From the IMG/VR virus record IMGVR_UViG_3300025913_000005, positions 1-62,698 of that record: a DNA stretch of 62,698 nucleotides; one strand, given 5' to 3'. The stretch is from a virus. Positions 1 to 9,432 of this stretch are shown one piece after another. The position numbers were made by a program, and so were the translations under genes. Each line of letters opens with the position of its first letter. Position 1 is the first letter of the stretch. A model generated the notes under the pieces. The model did not search any database. It worked only from the letters and a program-made list of their open reading frames with translations, and was not told where the DNA came from.

Positions 1-122
1 CGTATGCCGAGATCGCTTCGGTATTGTTCGTATCGGTTATCAGCTGATCGTAGCGGCCAGATCCATCCTCGACCGCCGCGCGAATCGCCACTAGCGCAGA
101 ATCCTCGACAGCGATCGTATCG
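1..122. repeat. Terminal direct repeat, left copy
   Basis: These 122 bases are identical to 62577-62698. The tail gene that runs off the left edge continues in frame at the right edge when one copy is removed. This is what a circular or circularly permuted genome gives after assembly; a true short terminal repeat is the less likely alternative because it would cut a gene. Confidence 0.95.
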
Positions 123-1459
123 GCGCCGAGCGCATAGTAAGCGACGCTCAGCGTTTCTCCTACCTGAACGGGAGCAGCGAGCAGGAGCTGGTTGCTGCCG
201 CTTTGGTAAAGAATATCGTTGCCTGTATCGCCCGCACCCAAAATCCCGACGCGCAGCGCGTTCGATACTCCGTCAGTTCCGTCTGCCAGCCCGCCTGCAC
301 TCCATACAAACGTCGCGCTCGTGGTTGTCAACAGAATGCCATTGCCGCCTGTGCCTGGATTCTTGCAGCGGATTACGAAGACGTTTCCGCTAGGCAGATC
401 AGCATTGCATTGATCGTTTTCCCAGGTCGGCAGGCTGAACTTAACGCCTTTCCATATCTGCGTCGCGTTGATCGCGTGAAAGGTGTTGATCGCGGTATCG
501 TTCACTGTCGCCCCGATCAGGATCTGATTGCGCAGCGTGTTATCGAGCGACGTAACGAAGGTGTAAGGCTCCTCGCCTGAAGGCCCGATGCGGAAGGTAT
601 CCCCTGGCGAAGGCTGCGCGGGCGAGAGAGGCGAGGAAGTGCCGAAGATGCCCTGCGCTGTAGCCTGCGTGCTCGTCGTCAGGCAGGCGCTGGTGATTCT
701 GTCGACGCGCCGAAACAGGCTAACAAACCCGCTCGTGCCGTCGCCAGGGATCATCTCGTTAGACGTAGAGAAAGCAGTGAAGGCAATCTGGATCAGCTGC
801 CGGTCGCGAAAGTCGACGCGCGTTTCGTTCCAGTCGCCAGACTCCCACAGGTAGCTGCGCACAGTGAACGGCGCAGGCGTCGTCGTCTGCTCCTGAAAGA
901 AGAGCGTTTGATCGCTCATCTGCACGCCTGTAATAAACTGCGCGATCGTCGCTAGCTTCTGCGCGAGATCGTTGAACCGATCCCACCGGATAACAAAGCT
1001 GTCGATAGTCGGGCCTGCCTGAACAGTCCCGAGCGTTACAGGCACGCCCAGAGGGGCAATGTACGTATTGAACAGATCAGTTAAAATGTCGCCTGCTGTC
1101 TCGTTGAAATAAGCTGTCGGCGGGATGCGAATAACGTCTAGCGTTTGATCGAGCGATACGCAGGTGATCGAGAAGACCACATAGCCGTAATCCCCGATCC
1201 AGCGCTCGCGAAAGGAATCGATCGTACCGGCGAAGACGATCGTATCAGTAGGCGACGCATTGCCGACAAGCTCGTGAATAAAGACCTGCGTTCCTTTTGT
1301 CGGTCGATAGTCGATGCTCGACGGAATGACAAAAGAGAAATCAGCAGTGCCGCGCTGCCCTTTTATCAGGTTGAAAGTCGCCTGATCGCCATAAAATAGC
1401 CAGTCTGTGCGGTCTACCAGCCCCAGGAAAGGCTCGTCGATAAAGATTTTGATCGCCAT
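1..1459 (-). CDS. Tail-tip / baseplate hub protein, N-terminal part (continues at 62576-60712)
   Basis: The ATG at 1459 starts one base after the tape-measure stop. The frame stays open to base 1 and continues at 62576 down to 60712, giving a single 1,107-residue protein. Roughly the first 220 residues look like the hub (tail-associated) proteins that close the distal end of a siphovirus tail: a beta-rich start, then a segment about tail-fibre axis geometry and a DUF-like central region. The middle (about residues 220-700) has no family that I can name. The last 300 residues are repeats described under the right-hand part. Position directly after the tape measure is the normal place for tail-tip genes. 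Expected role: tail closure and receptor contact. Confidence 0.8.
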   Translation of the reverse strand, partial: MAIKIFIDEPFLGLVDRTDWLFYGDQATFNLIKGQRGTADFSFVIPSSIDYRPTKGTQVFIHELVGNASPTDTIVFAGTIDSFRERWIGDYGYVVFSITCVSLDQTLDVIRIPPTAYFNETAGDILTDLFNTYIAPLGVPVTLGTVQAGPTIDSFVIRWDRFNDLAQKLATIAQFITGVQMSDQTLFFQEQTTTPAPFTVRSYLWESGDWNETRVDFRDRQLIQIAFTAFSTSNEMIPGDGTSGFVSLFRRVDRITSACLTTSTQATAQGIFGTSSPLSPAQPSPGDTFRIGPSGEEPYTFVTSLDNTLRNQILIGATVNDTAINTFHAINATQIWKGVKFSLPTWENDQCNADLPSGNVFVIRCKNPGTGGNGILLTTTSATFVWSAGGLADGTDGVSNALRVGILGAGDTGNDILYQSGSNQLLLAAPVQVGETLSVAYYALGADTIAVEDSALVAIRAAVEDGSGRYDQLITDTNNTEAISAY

Positions 1460-1460
1460 T

Positions 1461-4400
1461 TTAGTTAGAGAGCTTCGCTGTTCTGCCGGTGCGCGTCTTT
1501 ACGCGCGAGGAAATCTCACGCAGCAGCTCGTCGACGTTATTCGCCTGCACGTTTACGCTATTGATGTAGACGTCGCCGCCACCCCCTTGAATGCTCGTCG
1601 GCACGCTAGGAACTGATGGGAGCGTCGGCACTGTCGGCATTTGAATACGCGCCATGATATCAGGCGGAAGGCTTATCGGCCCAGTCGCAGGTATCACCCA
1701 TTCCATGTCATGGACTTTAGCGATCTGATCGCCATGAATGCGGCCACCGACATCGAAGCTTGGCAGGTTCCAGGCCTTGCCAAGGTGATTGATCGCAGCA
1801 ACCACGCTATCAGCGACGAAATCGATATGCGGCGCCAGATCCGCGATCGTGTTCGCGATGATGTTATTGCCCCAGACAGAGCGATCAGAGATCATATCGC
1901 GCGCGCCGTTGATCGCGTCGACTTCGGTTTTCTCCCACCCCGCGATTGTCGAGAGCCAGTTATAGAGTGGCGCAGGATCGAAAGCTGCGCTCTGTCCATT
2001 CGTGCCTGCTGGTGAAACAGAGGCGCTATTCGATATGGGCGTAGGAGGCGGAGCAGTGGCCGTCTGATTGTTCATTACGGCAGAGATCAGCTGCTTTATC
2101 GAATCGACCTGCATCTGAGCTTCAGCCATTTTCTGCTTATCGCCTGAGGCTGTCGCATCTGCCAGCGCGCGTTGCGCAGCAACCAGCTGCGCGCTTAGCG
2201 CCTTCTGCTGATCTGCATTCAGCGTCGCCTTATCTGCAGCAGCAGCTGCCTGCTGCTGGCTGGCCAGCGTCGCCGAGAGCAGCTGCTGTACAGATTGCAC
2301 CTGCTGCTGCGCAAGAGCGATTTTCGATTTATCTCCAGAGGCAGTGGCGTCTGCAAGAGCCTTGTTTGCTGCGACCATTTCTGCATTGACCGTGGCGATT
2401 TTATCAGCGGCTTGGCTGGCAGAAGCGATCGCTGCAGCAGCAGAACTGGTAGCCTTAGCTGCATCCTGCATTGCCTGCGGAAGCGTAGAAGGCGTATATC
2501 CAGGAGGCGCAGCGGGGCCAGAAGTGCCGCTTATCGAAGTGCTGCCAGCCGTAGACGTGTATGTGTTCTGAGCCTGCGCTGCTGCACCCGCTCTGGCTTC
2601 TGCCTCCTGCCTGTTGACTGCTCCGACTGCATCGTAATGGCCTTGCAGCGCCTCCCACACGCTCTGGCCGGTAAGCGCAGCCGCTGCGACCGGATCAAAA
2701 TTAGCGGCGTTCGTCTCTGGCCCCTGCGCATTCTTATCGCGCGCAGTATTCGGAGCGACGGCCTGCGCTGCCGCTTTCGCTGCAGCGTTAATCTGCAGGT
2801 CAATCGAGGCTCCTGTGCCAGGAGTTCCGACAGACTGGCTCGACGTGCTGGTGCTTCCAGGCGTCGAAGTGTAGACTTCTCCCTGATCGCTAACGGGAGC
2901 TTTAGGCGTGACTTTAGGCGTCCAATCAATGTTGGGCGGCGCGAACGTTAGAGGCTTTCCGGTTACCGGGTCGACAGGCGTCGCGCCTACAGAATTGCCA
3001 CCCTTGGCACTATTAACAGCATCCGGCGATTGGCTCGGCAGTCCAGGACCGTTGCCTACTGTGCCGCCACCAGAACCGCTAGGAAGATTCGGCGATACGC
3101 CGCCTGTCGTTCCATTCAAGCCGGTGCGCGTGCCGCCACCTGCAGCGCCCCAGGCACCAGCAACCGATATCAGATTGCCCATCTGCACGGCATAGGCTGC
3201 GACAGTGGCTGCGACGCCAGCGGCAACCGTATTCGATATCTGAGACGCGCTCGACTGGACTGCTGAAACAACCGACTGCCCAGAACTGACGATATATCCG
3301 CCAACGTCGGTAAGGTGCGTCCCGAGGCTGTTGTAAATGCTGTCAGCGCTGCTCGCGATATGCTCTGTGCCGCCCATCAGCGAAGTAAGCTGCGCGCTGG
3401 TCTGCTGCGCATAGGTCGCATACTGCTGCGCGAGCGCGAAGTCACCATCTTTAATCGCCTGCGCCTGCAGATTCTGATATGCGCCGTATTCGGCGCGCAG
3501 CGCCTGCATCTGCGAGTTAGCATCGAGCGCAGCCTGATATTGCGACTGCGCCTGCGCGAGGATCGCATTCTGCCGCGCGATAATCTGCCCGTCGTCTGCG
3601 GTGCGATGGTTATCAGCGCTCGAAATCGCCTGCGCTGTCATCTGCGCAGAGTCGCCGATCGCCTGAGAAGTGGCCTGCGCAGCATCCTCGACCGCAGAGG
3701 AAATCTGCTCAGACTGGTCGCTCATTTCCTCAGATTGCGCATGCGTCCCATACGTGAGCGCTGTAACGACAGCCAGAACCGAATTGTTTATTACTGCCAG
3801 CTCGTCGTAAAGCGTATTGGTTTGGTCGACGACATTCGCTGCGGTCTGCGCTGCGTTAGCGTTGGTGTACTGCGTGTTCGCTTGAATCGCAGCCAGCATC
3901 GAAACGATAGCGGGCATATTCGCCAGCTGCTTATCTGCGTCGGCAAGGTTCGCGCTATCTGCGGGGCTAAGCCCGCCAGCTGCGATGGTGAGCTTCCCGA
4001 GCTGGTCGTAAACGCGGTTAACTGCGTTCATTACCTCGCCCAATCGAGAGTACATCTGCCCGAACTGCGACCACAGATCGGCGCGAATATTCTCAAGCTC
4101 CGCAAGGCAGCTGCGCGTGTTTACTTCAATGTGGCCGGTATCGCTCGAAATGTGCGCGAGCAGGATATCAGCAGCGACCGCAGCGCCTGCTGCGATGATT
4201 CCGGTAATAATGCTGATCGTCGAAGCGAGGTTAGAAACGGCCTGCGCTGCCTGCGTAGCCGTGGCGCCAAGGTTTTTCTGGGCGTCTGCAGCCTTCGCTG
4301 AAGCATCCGAAAAGTCCTTAATGCCCTGCGTGCTGGCATCCATCCCAGGCTTGAACTTGTCGAAAAGATTCGATTCGAGATCGAGCAGCGAGGCCTTCAA

Positions 4401-7400
4401 AGGCTTCAGCGCGCCCTCGATCATGGTCGTCAGAATCTGCTGCGCAAGCGCTTTGAATACGTTCGCCAGAGCATCTGCAGCGCTCTTGCCGTTAATGATC
4501 GCGTCGGCGAGGCCCTTCGATACAGCAGCGAAGGCGTTATTTATTTCGTTCGTCATCTCGACGTACGTATCAGCCAGCCCGTGCGTCTCGATTCGGATCT
4601 CTTCCTGCTTCAGGCGAACTGCTTCGAGGCCCATGATTGCAGCCTCTGCGCTCTTTCCTGTCTTCTCGTCGTATGCGATCTGTTCCTGGTAAACCTTCGC
4701 CTGCTGGTCGAGGATATAGCCGTATGCATCCCCGCGCGCCTTCATCGTGTCGAGGATCTGCTGATCCTTCTGCAGCTGCTGTTCCTGCGCCTTCTGGATG
4801 TCTTGAATTACTGAAGGAACCTGCTTCAGCAGGTCGATATATTTCGCCCAGGCAGCAGCAGCTCCAGGCAGATTCTCTTCCGCCATCTTCTGCAGAAGCG
4901 GCTGCAGCTTCGCTAACTGGCCTTGCACCAAATCGGTTGGCGCGCCAGCCTTAATCATTTCCTGGATTACTGCTTCGAGCTGCTTGGCTGCTTCCGGCAG
5001 ATCGGTCTTAGCCAGATTTGAGACGCGCTTATCTAAATCATCAAGGGCCTGATTAAAAGCAGACCAATCGCCGGTACTCTTCGCCTTCTCTGCCAGTTTG
5101 TCGAGATCGCCGGTTAGCTGCTCGATCGGAGTTTTCAGGTCTTCGACCGGCGTTTTGGCCTTCTGTATGACGAGGCCAAAATCCGACATCGCCTTATTCA
5201 ATGCGTCCATCGGCGCAGGCATTGTCGGCAGCAGCAGGCCCAGCTTATTCAGCGTGTCGTATGCATCTTTGAAGGCCTGCTGAACCGCTGGCGAGTGCGT
5301 CGCGAGGTTAATGTACGATGCTGCGACCTTATCGAACGCTGCCTGCGCTTTATCTGCAGCAGCTGCAGTATCGCTCAGGAACTTCATATGATCCTGAAGC
5401 GCCTGATTAAGAACAACTAGAGGAGCGTTTGTATCGCGCAGCTTCTGGATCAGAGCGTCCCAACCGCGATTAGCAGCGTCGATATCTTCTTTCCCGAGCT
5501 GCTGCAGATCCTTCTCTGCCTGCTGAAGAGCTGCCTGAATCACTCCAAGCGGTGCTTTCGCAGAGTCGAGGATTCCGATGTACTTAACCCACGCATCGGT
5601 AGCGTCTTTTAGATCGCCCTTTGCCAGCTGCTGGATTAGCTTCGACTGCTCCTGAAAAGACTGGATGAAAACTTCCATGCCAGCCTTGTTTCTGCCCTGC
5701 GCCGCCGTGTAGTCGTCGACTGCCGTTATCGCTGCAGGCAGGTCTTCCTTCGCGACGGTATTGATTGACTTCTCTGCATTTTCAAAGGCGCGCTGCAGCG
5801 CCCCGACTCCATCGGTATCGCTATTTGCGAGCGCGTCGAACTTCGCGACTGCAGCCTCTGCAGCGGCGAAGGCAGCGCCGATCTTATCGCCTGTATCCTT
5901 GCCAGCTGCGCCAGCATGATCGAGCGCAGGGATTACAGCCTCGACACTTGCCTTAGTCTGGTTCATCAAGTCGTGAACGACTTTTGTCCCAGTGGCTATA
6001 GTGCTATTCCAGTCGTTTACTGCCTGCTTCCCTAACGAAACAGCTACAGAGAAAGCATCAGAGATATCCTTGCCAGCTTGCGTAAACTGGCCTTTCATCG
6101 CATCTGACACGCCTTTTCCGAGGCCTTGAATCTCGACCCCAACTGCCACAATCTGCTGCGTAATGTCTTCGACGATCGCCTTAATGTACGTTCCTGCGTA
6201 AACAAAAGCAGCCACTAGCGTATTGACAGGCGCAGAGAGATCAGGCAGCTTTCCATTCAAGCTGCCGATGTCTTTAATAATCAGGTTCAAGTCAGAATCG
6301 AACTGCGCCGAAGCTTTATGCATCGCGCCGCTGAAAGTGTTGTTTGCGACGTCTTCTGCAAGCCCCTTCAGCTTTTCCATGTTCGTCTGGAGCACGACCA
6401 TTTTGTCGTGTTCGTCCAGACTCAGAAAGGCTTTTTTAGCAGAATCAGAGAAGTCGCCGACAGCGATTCCAAGCTCGCGCATCGTGTCTTTCAACTGATC
6501 GAAATTAGTACCAAGCGACTGCAGCTGCTTCGCGCTAACCGAGGCTGATGTAACGATGCGATCGAAGGCAGCAGAAAGAGCGTCAATGCTTTTCCCAGTG
6601 AAGGCGGAAACGTCTGCAAGCTGGCTGATAATGCCCACGACGTCTGTTCCCTCTGGAAGCAGGTTCGTCATGTTCTGCGCGGCTTGAGCCAGCCCAGGCA
6701 TCGCCAGACCGTCAGACCGCCCAATCTGATCGAGCTTTTCGATTACCTCGTCTGCTTCAGTCGCGCTGCCGGTCAGCGTCGTAAGAGCGATATGCGCTTT
6801 CGTGATAGAGTCGTAAGCTGCGCCGACATCTTCAGCGAATCCGATGAAAGCGTGAACGCTAAGCGCGATACCGACGAGGCCTAAGGCCTCATTCATCGCA
6901 TGCAGCGATTCGGTTCCAGCATCGACCTTATGCTTACTATCCTCGATTGCTGGATTCGCTGCTGCAAAAGCGCTCGCGACAGCCTGCTCAGCGCGCGCGA
7001 GTTCATTCGCTCCAGCAGTGCCTTGATCGTAAGCGGCCTGGATCTCAACTAGGACAGCCTTCGCTCGATCGAGTTCTGCAGTAGCTTTCGATTGAGCGTC
7101 TACAATCGCCTGCGCTCCATCGCTGAATGCCTTAACTGCTGCGATAGCAGGCGTAACCTCGTTAGGAATCTGCCCGATCGAATCGCCGAGCGCTGTAACG
7201 TTTCCAGCTGCTGATTTGCAGTCATCCGATACGACGACAATCGCATCTGAAAACAGGTTCAGCTGGCCGGTAGCGTCGCCGACAGGAACCTCGGCTGCTT
7301 TATCGAAAAGCGAAAGCTGCTCGCCTGCAGTCTGCGCCGAAGCGCCAACGGTCGTAATTCCATCAGAGACAGCCTGAAGATCACCTGCGCCTGCGCTCGC

Positions 7401-8123
7401 ATTCTCGTCGAGCTTCTGCAGCGCAGCAGCCAGCGCCTCTGCAAGCGTCGTCGCCTGCCCGCCTTCGAGCATTGCCTGGATTTCTGCGCCCAGGTCGTCG
7501 ACTGCCTTTCCGGTATCTGCAGCCTTCTCGTTGATCTGCTCGAAGCTTCCAGTAATGCCGGAAACATCAGGCGCAGGAATCTGCACTGCGAAGTCCTGCG
7601 CGATCGCATCAGAGGCCTGCTTCGCCGCTTCGTCAATCGCGGTAAAGCCTGCAATTATCTGGCTGTTATCAGTCGCGGGAATCGCAGCACCGCTGAACTG
7701 CTCTTTAATGTCGGTTGCAGCCTGCTGCGCAGCGTCGTCAACAGCCTGGAAGCCAGCGACAGCGCCGCTAGGGTCCATCGCCGGAATCGCAGTATTAGCG
7801 AAGGCATTGCTAACAGCAGTCGCTGTGCTGCCTGCTGCGTCGCTTATCGCCTGGAAGGATTCGATTACAGGCGAGGCGTCGAGCGATGGGAGCTGCACAT
7901 CAAGGGCCTGCTGGATAGCCTGCCCCGCCGATGTCGCCTGCTGCGTAACTTCCTGCAGCGAGCCAGCGATCGCCTGCGTATCTGGTGCTACGAAACCGGT
8001 AGCGATACCGTCTGCGATCTTCGCGCCAGCCTGCTGCGCGAGTGCCTGCGCTGCATCAAAATCAGACTGCAGGCCGCTGTAATCAGCTACTACTTCAATT
8101 CCGACTCCGCCAATAATCTCCAC
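1461..8123 (-). CDS. Tape measure protein (2,220 aa)
   Basis: Very long Ala/Gln/Asp-rich, mostly helical protein immediately after the tail assembly chaperones, as expected for the tape measure that sets tail length and is ejected with the DNA. The start is a GTG at 8123 with a GGGAG ribosome site about 8 bases upstream. N-terminal residues 40-190 hold about four copies of a 40-residue unit with the pattern I-P-A-x-D-x-S...G-F-x-A-I/V-D-E/D-A-A. The middle has repeated units ending in L-P-x-A-x-x-x-W-x-K-Y-I. Near the C terminus a unit with A-x-K/R-A-L-A-D-A-T-A-S-G-D-K is present twice in tandem. At about 0.15 nm per residue the tail would be near 330 nm. The C terminus ends one base before the next gene's ATG. 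Confidence 0.93.
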   Translation of the reverse strand: MEIIGGVGIEVVADYSGLQSDFDAAQALAQQAGAKIADGIATGFVAPDTQAIAGSLQEVTQQATSAGQAIQQALDVQLPSLDASPVIESFQAISDAAGSTATAVSNAFANTAIPAMDPSGAVAGFQAVDDAAQQAATDIKEQFSGAAIPATDNSQIIAGFTAIDEAAKQASDAIAQDFAVQIPAPDVSGITGSFEQINEKAADTGKAVDDLGAEIQAMLEGGQATTLAEALAAALQKLDENASAGAGDLQAVSDGITTVGASAQTAGEQLSLFDKAAEVPVGDATGQLNLFSDAIVVVSDDCKSAAGNVTALGDSIGQIPNEVTPAIAAVKAFSDGAQAIVDAQSKATAELDRAKAVLVEIQAAYDQGTAGANELARAEQAVASAFAAANPAIEDSKHKVDAGTESLHAMNEALGLVGIALSVHAFIGFAEDVGAAYDSITKAHIALTTLTGSATEADEVIEKLDQIGRSDGLAMPGLAQAAQNMTNLLPEGTDVVGIISQLADVSAFTGKSIDALSAAFDRIVTSASVSAKQLQSLGTNFDQLKDTMRELGIAVGDFSDSAKKAFLSLDEHDKMVVLQTNMEKLKGLAEDVANNTFSGAMHKASAQFDSDLNLIIKDIGSLNGKLPDLSAPVNTLVAAFVYAGTYIKAIVEDITQQIVAVGVEIQGLGKGVSDAMKGQFTQAGKDISDAFSVAVSLGKQAVNDWNSTIATGTKVVHDLMNQTKASVEAVIPALDHAGAAGKDTGDKIGAAFAAAEAAVAKFDALANSDTDGVGALQRAFENAEKSINTVAKEDLPAAITAVDDYTAAQGRNKAGMEVFIQSFQEQSKLIQQLAKGDLKDATDAWVKYIGILDSAKAPLGVIQAALQQAEKDLQQLGKEDIDAANRGWDALIQKLRDTNAPLVVLNQALQDHMKFLSDTAAAADKAQAAFDKVAASYINLATHSPAVQQAFKDAYDTLNKLGLLLPTMPAPMDALNKAMSDFGLVIQKAKTPVEDLKTPIEQLTGDLDKLAEKAKSTGDWSAFNQALDDLDKRVSNLAKTDLPEAAKQLEAVIQEMIKAGAPTDLVQGQLAKLQPLLQKMAEENLPGAAAAWAKYIDLLKQVPSVIQDIQKAQEQQLQKDQQILDTMKARGDAYGYILDQQAKVYQEQIAYDEKTGKSAEAAIMGLEAVRLKQEEIRIETHGLADTYVEMTNEINNAFAAVSKGLADAIINGKSAADALANVFKALAQQILTTMIEGALKPLKASLLDLESNLFDKFKPGMDASTQGIKDFSDASAKAADAQKNLGATATQAAQAVSNLASTISIITGIIAAGAAVAADILLAHISSDTGHIEVNTRSCLAELENIRADLWSQFGQMYSRLGEVMNAVNRVYDQLGKLTIAAGGLSPADSANLADADKQLANMPAIVSMLAAIQANTQYTNANAAQTAANVVDQTNTLYDELAVINNSVLAVVTALTYGTHAQSEEMSDQSEQISSAVEDAAQATSQAIGDSAQMTAQAISSADNHRTADDGQIIARQNAILAQAQSQYQAALDANSQMQALRAEYGAYQNLQAQAIKDGDFALAQQYATYAQQTSAQLTSLMGGTEHIASSADSIYNSLGTHLTDVGGYIVSSGQSVVSAVQSSASQISNTVAAGVAATVAAYAVQMGNLISVAGAWGAAGGGTRTGLNGTTGGVSPNLPSGSGGGTVGNGPGLPSQSPDAVNSAKGGNSVGATPVDPVTGKPLTFAPPNIDWTPKVTPKAPVSDQGEVYTSTPGSTSTSSQSVGTPGTGASIDLQINAAAKAAAQAVAPNTARDKNAQGPETNAANFDPVAAAALTGQSVWEALQGHYDAVGAVNRQEAEARAGAAAQAQNTYTSTAGSTSISGTSGPAAPPGYTPSTLPQAMQDAAKATSSAAAAIASASQAADKIATVNAEMVAANKALADATASGDKSKIALAQQQVQSVQQLLSATLASQQQAAAAADKATLNADQQKALSAQLVAAQRALADATASGDKQKMAEAQMQVDSIKQLISAVMNNQTATAPPPTPISNSASVSPAGTNGQSAAFDPAPLYNWLSTIAGWEKTEVDAINGARDMISDRSVWGNNIIANTIADLAPHIDFVADSVVAAINHLGKAWNLPSFDVGGRIHGDQIAKVHDMEWVIPATGPISLPPDIMARIQMPTVPTLPSVPSVPTSIQGGGGDVYINSVNVQANNVDELLREISSRVKTRTGRTAKLSN

Positions 8124-8179
8124 GATCGACGCTCCCGTGATACTCTAATGAGCGTTCGTGTAGTTTCCCGATCGCCTCA

Positions 8180-8200
8180 GGGGCCCTTCAGCAAGGCCCC
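8180..8200 (-). other. Hairpin between tail chaperone and tape measure genes
   Basis: GGGGCC (8180-8185) and GGCCCC (8195-8200) form a 6-bp stem around a 9-base loop in the 84-base gap between the frameshift product and the tape measure. There is no U-tract, so it is not a standard terminator; it could modulate processing or translation. Confidence 0.4.
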
Positions 8201-8207
8201 GAACACT

Positions 8208-9055
8208 TTAGGCGAACACCTTCCCTTTATTCACCTCTGCCGCATAAGACAACATCTGCCTTATCGACAGCTTCTGCGTCTCGACGTCCTGCGTACGCCA
8301 GGGAACAGCCCCCACGCCTGCAGGCCGCTCGTCGATATCCAGGAAGTCGTAAGCTGTTTTCGCTGGCGCGTCGCCTCGGTTGATGTTGTAATGCAGCGCC
8401 ATCGAAGCAGCCCACTGGAAGCGTTCCTGCTTCTTTGAGAGCTTCCATACTCTCTCGTAAGCCGCGAACTCGCCGAACGACATAAACCAAAACTTCTCTT
8501 CGGCTATACCTAAGCCGTGCGGCGATGTCGCGAACGCCCATAGATCGATCCAGTACTGCTCTCTTACTGCAGGGTCGGGGTCGTCTGGACTGGCTCGCTC
8601 TTCGGAAGCGCCGCCTGAGCCTTTTCCTGCCTCCGGTCGCGGGCTTCCTTTTCCTTTCCCATTGCATCGCCGATCGCGCGAATACAATCGGTCCATTCGT
8701 CCTCTTCGATGATGCTGGCCCAGTGCGCGGCGTCGGGCGGCTCCATGCCCAGGTTTTTGTAGTTGTGCGCGACGCAGGCAGCAAAGACTTCCATCGAGCG
8801 CGCAGTGTACTCTGGAGATGCCGTCCAATGCGCAGGCGTGACTACGTTGCCCTCGTCGTCTTTTACCTCAGGCGTAACGAGCTTCGGCGAGCGCATCGCC
8901 TCCAGGCACTTCTCAGCGCTGATGCCCCACGACGAGAGCACAAAGCGCGGGAAGACGCCCCATTTCACCTCAAGAGTTTGTTTTCCGATCTGGACTTTCG
9001 GCCAGGATTCGGCGGTAATTTGCGTAATGTTGTTGGGGGTGTTAATTGGTGTCAT
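8208..9055 (-). CDS. Tail assembly chaperone, -1 frameshift extended form (gpGT-like, 282 aa)
   Basis: This is the fusion made when ribosomes slip -1 at 8654-8660. It comprises 134 residues of the upstream frame and 148 residues of a frame with no start of its own that makes sense. The downstream part, residues about 155-282, is clearly protein-like (aromatic-rich, with W-x-L-S-K-K-Q-E-R-F-Q motif region) although the reading frame has no separate ribosome site. In lambda the equivalent gpGT recruits the tape measure and tail tube subunits; the gene order here (tail tube, G/GT, tape measure) is the same. The junction region is rich in G, K, E and P, typical for a flexible linker. Confidence 0.85.
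8564..9055 (-). CDS. Tail assembly chaperone, short form (gpG-like, 163 aa)
   Basis: Product of normal reading without frameshift. It ends at 8564 about 30 codons after the slippery site. The protein is small, acidic in its middle and has no known enzymatic motif, as usual for tail chaperones. The ATG at 9055 directly abuts an inverted repeat (9056-9081) and has no clear Shine-Dalgarno sequence; a TATGAT hexamer lies 8 bases upstream, so translation may start on a leaderless or hairpin-led message. Identification rests on gene order plus the lambda-type slippery heptamer. Confidence 0.82.
   Translation of the reverse strand: MTPINTPNNITQITAESWPKVQIGKQTLEVKWGVFPRFVLSSWGISAEKCLEAMRSPKLVTPEVKDDEGNVVTPAHWTASPEYTARSMEVFAACVAHNYKNLGMEPPDAAHWASIIEEDEWTDCIRAIGDAMGKEKEARDRRQEKAQAALPKSEPVQTTPTLQ
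8654..8660 (-). other. Programmed -1 frameshift site GGGAAAG
   Basis: On the minus strand the sequence reads G-GGA-AAG in the frame of the short chaperone, the same heptamer used in lambda G/T. Slipping by -1 puts ribosomes into the frame that stays open to 8208. A stop in the zero frame follows at 8564. Confidence 0.88.
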
Positions 9056-9081
9056 CAGACGGTATCATAACGCACCGTCTG
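9056..9081 (-). promoter_or_regulatory. Inverted repeat abutting the tail chaperone start
   Basis: CAGACGGT (9056-9063) and ACCGTCTG (9074-9081) form a perfect 8-bp inverted repeat with a 10-base centre. On the minus strand the centre plus the second arm contain TATGAT, 8 bases before the ATG. It may be an operator over a leaderless promoter or an RNA hairpin that controls the chaperone. Confidence 0.45.
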
Positions 9082-9307
9082 AAAATGAGGGGATTTTGCA
9101 GGATTTATCCAGGAGCAGCAGGCAATTACTGCCCCTGGAACTGATTTTACTTCTCTCGCGCCGACTCCCGAACTGCCTCGGTTACTGCACGCCTCGCGAG
9201 CGCGTCTGCTTTAGTAGGTTACTGCCGAGGCCGACTAGAATCGCCGAGTCGCAATGCTGAGGGATACTCAGCGCCAATGTAGACCCGACTGCATTCGGCC
9301 TCTGAAC

Positions 9308-9382
9308 TGGTGGCGGGTATGGGACTCGAACCCATGACCTGAAGCTTATGAGGCTTCCGAGCTACCACTGCTCCAACCCGCG
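9308..9382 (-). tRNA. tRNA with CAT anticodon, initiator-like (75 nt with encoded CCA)
   Basis: All four arms fold: acceptor 7 bp with a C1-C72 mismatch, D stem GAGC/GCTC, anticodon stem GAAGC/GCTTC with loop CTCATAA, 5-base variable loop AGGTC, T stem ATGGG/CCCAT, discriminator A and encoded CCA. The unpaired position 1-72, the A11-T24 pair and the anticodon loop match initiator tRNA-fMet; the three G-C pairs of the initiator anticodon stem are absent. It lies between the tail tube region and the tail chaperone within the late genes. It could be an elongator Met or Ile2 tRNA instead. Confidence 0.93.
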
Positions 9383-9432
9383 ATAACTTCTGAATTGTAA
9401 GGCGTCTCGCGCGCGACGTCAAGTATGATGGT

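Noticed and set aside
1-122. True packaged terminal repeat
   Set aside because: Equal end sequences lie inside a gene that is only complete when the ends are joined, so an assembly overlap of a circular map is simpler.
1641-4301. Several long plus-strand frames opposite the tape measure
   Set aside because: No ribosome sites, Arg/Cys-rich composition of antisense type; the minus-strand gene is continuous.
8227-8784. Long minus-strand frame overlapping the frameshift product
   Set aside because: Arg-rich, no motif; it is the third frame of the tail chaperone region.
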